From the NCBI GenBank assembly GCA_013695855.1, contig JACCZR010000136.1, positions 1 to 7,587 of the forward strand: a stretch of 7,587 nt of DNA, read 5' to 3'. Each line of letters opens with the position of its first letter. Position 1 is the stretch's first letter. Under the pieces are notes generated by a model. The model saw nothing but the letters and a program-made list of their open reading frames with translations, was not told where the DNA came from and did no database searches. This DNA comes from Thermoleophilaceae bacterium (GTDB lineage: Bacteria; Actinomycetota; Thermoleophilia; Solirubrobacterales; Thermoleophilaceae). Positions 5,517 through 7,587 of this stretch are shown here, in pieces. The position numbers were made by a program, and so were the translations under genes.

Positions 5517-5651
5517 GTGTGGAAGCGGCTCCGCCGCAGATCCTTTGCTCCAGGCCGCCCGGCCGTCTACGAGGATCAGGTCGGCCTGGTGGTCTTCGTC
5601 GTAGTCGCGCTCGGCGCGGGCATCTACTTCGCGGTGAAGCTCGCTATCTAA
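5517..5651 (+). CDS. 44-residue single-pass membrane protein, function unknown
   Basis: A GTG at 5517 opens a 44-residue ORF. Residues 1-8 are strongly basic (MWKRLRRR), and 9-20 are a short polar linker with Pro, Tyr, Glu and Asp. Residues about 21-40 are one hydrophobic helix (QVGLVVFVVVALGAGIYFAV), and the end is KLAI. The charge pattern predicts a cytoplasmic N-terminus. Support for a real gene: a well-formed membrane segment directly after a basic start, a TAGAGT box 8 nt upstream, and an exact fit into an otherwise empty 158-bp gap between two good genes. Its TAA overlaps the TAG of the convergent DJ-1 gene by 3 of 4 bases (5648-5651). No family is recognised. It may act with the divergent 139-aa membrane protein, but that rests only on position. 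Confidence 0.6.
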   Translation: MWKRLRRRSFAPGRPAVYEDQVGLVVFVVVALGAGIYFAVKLAI

Positions 5652-6277
5652 GAGCCCGCCACCCGCTCGCGGATCGTCCTCACCAGCTCGGGCGCTGCCT
5701 TGTCGGTCGAGCCTGAGTCGAAGGGCGGCTCGGGGTCGTATTCGATCATCAGCTGGACTGCCTTGGCGAAGTCCTCGCCGGCGATCCGGGCGGCAAGGAC
5801 CAACGCCATGTCGATGCCCGACGAGACCCCGGCCGAGGTCACGACCTTGCCCTGCTCCACCACGCGCCGGCCGGTCGGCCGCGCGCCGAAGCCCCCGAGC
5901 GTCTCCAGTTCGAGCCAGTGGCTGGTGGCCTCCAGGCCGTCGAGGACTCCGGCCGCTCCGAGGAGCAGCGAGCCCGTGCAGACCGAAGTCGTCCAGTCGG
6001 AGTGCTCGTGGGCATCGCGGATCCAGGCCAGCATCGGCTCGTCGTCGAGCAGGTCGCGGGCGCCGGGGCCGCCGGGCACGAGCACGAGGCCGGGGCGCGG
6101 AAGGTCTTCAAGCGCGCTTTCGGCGGTCAGGGTGAGCATGCCGTTGTCGGTGGTAACCGGCCCCGGCTCACGAGCCAGGAACGTCACTCGCGCGCCGGGC
6201 AGCCGGGAGAGCACCTCGTAGGGGCCGACGGCGTCGAGGGCGGTGAAGCGATCGTAGAGCGGGATGGCGATGTCCAC
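5648..6277 (-). CDS. DJ-1/PfpI-family protein, isonitrile hydratase-like
   Basis: Encodes 209 residues from a GTG at 6277, beginning MDIAIPLYDRFTALDAVGPY. The nucleophile elbow is SVCTGSLLLGAAGVL with Cys100 and Thr101, and the N-terminal acid is Asp15. This Asp-Cys-Thr set matches in type and place the active site known for Pseudomonas isonitrile hydratase (Asp17, Cys101, Thr102), which turns isonitriles into N-formyl compounds. Further family marks are VLVPGGPG (65-72), the AGVSSGIDMALVLAARIAG helix (149-167) and the ending QLMIEYDPEPPFDSGS. There is no C-terminal AraC domain, so it is the stand-alone enzyme form, not a regulator. It should be cytoplasmic. Homologues with the same elbow have other or unknown substrates, so the reaction is inferred. 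The open frame runs further upstream, but homology begins at this GTG and the upstream part is repeat-derived. It is divergent from the acyl-CoA dehydrogenase. Confidence 0.85.
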   Translation of the reverse strand: MDIAIPLYDRFTALDAVGPYEVLSRLPGARVTFLAREPGPVTTDNGMLTLTAESALEDLPRPGLVLVPGGPGARDLLDDEPMLAWIRDAHEHSDWTTSVCTGSLLLGAAGVLDGLEATSHWLELETLGGFGARPTGRRVVEQGKVVTSAGVSSGIDMALVLAARIAGEDFAKAVQLMIEYDPEPPFDSGSTDKAAPELVRTIRERVAGS

Positions 6278-6355
6278 GGGGCTCAGCGCATACTCCCAGG
6301 GCGGTGCGCGCTTGTCGCCTCGGCGGGGGTTCCGGTACCCTTTGCGGGAAGACTT

Positions 6356-6371
6356 GACTGACGAATCAATC
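6356..6371. promoter_or_regulatory. Operator-like imperfect palindrome upstream of the acyl-CoA dehydrogenase gene
   Basis: GACTGAC-GA-ATCAATC is a 7+2+7 dyad in which 5 of 7 arm positions pair and the other two are transitions. Size and shape suit a TetR-type repressor. TetR-family FadR-like repressors commonly control acyl-CoA dehydrogenase genes and are released by acyl-CoA. It overlaps a TTGACT (6354-6359) that could be a -35 box, so binding would block transcription. The assignment is inference. Confidence 0.35.
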
Positions 6372-6431
6372 GGGCGCCGGCTGGCGCCGCGCACAGATAA
6401 AAATCGGGCGCCGGCTGGCGCCGCGCACAGA
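6368..6431. repeat. Two perfect 30-bp direct repeats in the dehydrogenase leader
   Basis: Positions 6368-6397 and 6402-6431 are identical over 30 bp, with a period of 34 and a 4-nt spacer TAAA. Each copy contains GGCGCCGGCTGGCGCC, which can fold as a GGCGCC/GGCGCC stem with the loop GGCT, and ends in GCGCACAGA. The second copy runs directly into the ribosome site AGGAG (6431-6435). It could be a recent tandem duplication, a paired protein-binding site, or an RNA leader element. Confidence 0.85.
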
Positions 6432-6435
6432 GGAG
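6431..6435 (+). promoter_or_regulatory. Ribosome binding site of the acyl-CoA dehydrogenase gene
   Basis: AGGAG lies 8 nt before the TTG at 6444 and decides that start. It is the best plus-strand ribosome site in the window, unlike the apparently leaderless genes upstream. Confidence 0.7.
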
Positions 6436-6443
6436 CAATCCCC

Positions 6444-7587
6444 TTGGTCGACTTCACCCTGACCGACGAGCAAAAGGACATCCGCGAGCTCGCGCACGAC
6501 TTCGCCACGAAGGAGATCCGTCCCGTGGCGTGGGACTACGACCGCGACGCCACCTGGCCCCAGGAGATCATCGAAAAGGCCTGGGAGGTGGGCCTCATGA
6601 ACTCCCACATCCCCGAGGAGTACGGGGGCCCGAGCCTCGACTATCTCACCGGCTGCCTCATCGAGGAGGAGCTGGGGTGGGGCTGCTCGGGGATCGGCAC
6701 GTCGCTCATGTGCAACGGCCTGGCCACCTCCCCGGTGATCCTGGGCGGCTCGGAGGAGACCAAGCGCGAGTTCCTCACGCCACTGACCGAAGAGCCCAAG
6801 CTCGCCTCCTTCTGCCTCACCGAGCCCGACGCCGGCTCCGACGTGTCGGGAATGAAGACGACCGCCGTCAAGAACGGCGACAAGTACGTCATCAACGGCA
6901 GCAAGTGCTTCATCACCAACGGCTCGCACGCCGACTGGTACACGGTCTACGCCAAGACCGACAAGGAGGCCGGCCACCGCGGAATCTCGGCCTTCGTCGT
7001 GCCGCGCGACCTCGACGGCGTGTCCGTGGACAAGAAGGAGGACAAGCTCGGACAGCGCGCGTCGGACACGGCGATGATCTCCTTCTCCGACGTCGAGATC
7101 CCCGAGGCCAACCTTCTCGGCGAGGAGAACAGGGGCTTCAAGCTCGCCATGGCCACGCTGGACCGCACCCGGCCCGGGGTCTCGGCCATGGCCGTGGGCA
7201 TCGCCCAGGCGGCCTTCGAGTTCGCCGCCGACTACTCCAAGGAGCGCGTGCAGTTCGGCGTGCCCATCGCGATGCACCAAGCGATCCAGTTCATGATCGC
7301 CGACATGGCCACCAAGATCGAGGCGTCTCGTCTGCTGGTGTGGCAGTCCGGCGTGCTGCTCGACCAGGGCAAGCGCAACACCCTGGCCTCCTCGCACGCC
7401 AAGCGCTTCGCCGCCGACAGCGCGATGGAGGTGGCGGTCGACGCCGTGCAGGTCTACGGCGGCTACGGCTTCATCAAGGAGTACCCGGTCGAGAAGCTCA
7501 TGCGCGACGCGAAGATCATGCAGCTCTACGAGGGCACCTCGCAGATCCAGCGCCTGGTCATCGCCCGCGAGACGCTGATGCCGCGTC
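6444..7587 (+). CDS. Acyl-CoA dehydrogenase, truncated by the window end
   Basis: Encodes 381 residues in the window from a TTG at 6444 (MVDFTLTDEQKDIRELAHDF). It oxidises acyl-CoA to trans-2-enoyl-CoA using FAD and hands electrons to electron-transfer flavoprotein, as in fatty-acid beta-oxidation. The domains follow the family order: helical N-terminus (1-120), beta middle domain with signature CLTEPDAGSD (124-133) and the FAD-contacting ITNG (157-160), then the helical C-terminus. That last part carries ERVQFGVPIAMHQAIQF, VQVYGGYGFIKEYPVEKLMR and LYEGTSQIQRLVIAR. Glu363 in YEGTSQ is at the position of the catalytic base of medium- and short-chain enzymes. The usual length is about 380-390, so the stop should be only a few codons beyond the edge. 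Chain-length preference cannot be read from this. An operator-like dyad and a duplicated 30-bp element upstream suggest regulation. Confidence 0.95.
   Translation, partial: MVDFTLTDEQKDIRELAHDFATKEIRPVAWDYDRDATWPQEIIEKAWEVGLMNSHIPEEYGGPSLDYLTGCLIEEELGWGCSGIGTSLMCNGLATSPVILGGSEETKREFLTPLTEEPKLASFCLTEPDAGSDVSGMKTTAVKNGDKYVINGSKCFITNGSHADWYTVYAKTDKEAGHRGISAFVVPRDLDGVSVDKKEDKLGQRASDTAMISFSDVEIPEANLLGEENRGFKLAMATLDRTRPGVSAMAVGIAQAAFEFAADYSKERVQFGVPIAMHQAIQFMIADMATKIEASRLLVWQSGVLLDQGKRNTLASSHAKRFAADSAMEVAVDAVQVYGGYGFIKEYPVEKLMRDAKIMQLYEGTSQIQRLVIARETLMPR

Larger units (their letters stand above)
6278..6443. other. Intergenic control region between the DJ-1 and acyl-CoA dehydrogenase genes
   Basis: This 166-nt gap is the longest in the window. 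It holds an operator-like dyad (6356-6371), two copies of a 30-bp direct repeat (6368-6397 and 6402-6431), the short A-rich stretch TAAAAAT between them, and the ribosome site of the dehydrogenase. The half near the DJ-1 gene (6278-6350) shows no clear promoter. A GAGTAT stretch about 12 nt from the GTG is the best but weak -10 candidate. Confidence 0.6.

Noticed and set aside
6368..6431. CRISPR array
   Set aside because: There are only two repeats with a 4-nt spacer and no cas genes. It is a tandem repeat.
6278..6508. N-terminal extension of the DJ-1 protein
   Set aside because: Homology starts at the GTG at 6277. The extension translates the direct repeats and the start of the dehydrogenase gene backwards.
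6366..7397. 343-codon open frame on the minus strand
   Set aside because: It is the antisense shadow of the acyl-CoA dehydrogenase, with the His/Gly/Val-rich composition expected of such a frame.
1..7587. A novel defence or mobile system
   Set aside because: No nuclease, helicase, transposase, integrase, toxin-antitoxin pair or att-like site was seen. The genes are ordinary metabolic, transport and envelope genes.

Overview
The window is compact, very GC-rich DNA with GTG and TTG starts, short intergenic gaps and strict alternation of divergent and convergent gene pairs. The genes look like those of a high-GC actinobacterium. My best guess is class Thermoleophilia (Solirubrobacterales or a relative), from the style of the lipoprotein, the aldo/keto reductase and the small membrane proteins. 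That placement is from memory, not from a search.

Layout, left to right. At 1-198 (-) is the 5' end of an exported protein with a clear signal peptide. At 272-1363 (+) is a lipoprotein with a glycine-rich linker and a two-cysteine C-terminal tail. It converges on an aldo/keto reductase-like protein (1372-2514, -) that keeps the catalytic Asp, Tyr and His but appears to lack the Lys. Divergent from it is a TerC/Alx-family membrane protein (2531-3499, +), probably a metal exporter. It converges on a CaxA-type Ca2+/H+ antiporter (3518-4600, -). Next on the minus strand come a 110-aa acidic soluble protein (4681-5013) and a 139-aa protein with one membrane anchor and a duplicated cytoplasmic motif (5070-5489). 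Divergent from the latter is an unlisted 44-aa single-pass membrane protein (5517-5651, +). Its stop overlaps that of a DJ-1/PfpI protein resembling isonitrile hydratase (5648-6277, -). Last, an acyl-CoA dehydrogenase (6444-end, +) runs off the right edge, probably only a few codons short.

What works together: TerC and CaxA are two cation exporters encoded tail to tail and plausibly share a metal-homeostasis role. The other genes look like single-gene units. No mobile element, CRISPR array, tRNA or rRNA was seen, and I see no convincing multi-gene novel system.

The most interesting signals are regulatory. Two divergent junctions (around 2513-2522 and 5499-5508) each carry a near-palindromic CTAG-centred decamer. 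Each reads as a TAGNNT -10 box on both strands, 7-9 nt from a candidate start codon, which suggests bidirectional, leaderless promoters. The acyl-CoA dehydrogenase leader holds a perfect 30-bp direct repeat and an operator-like dyad. An 11-codon upstream ORF abuts the 110-aa gene.
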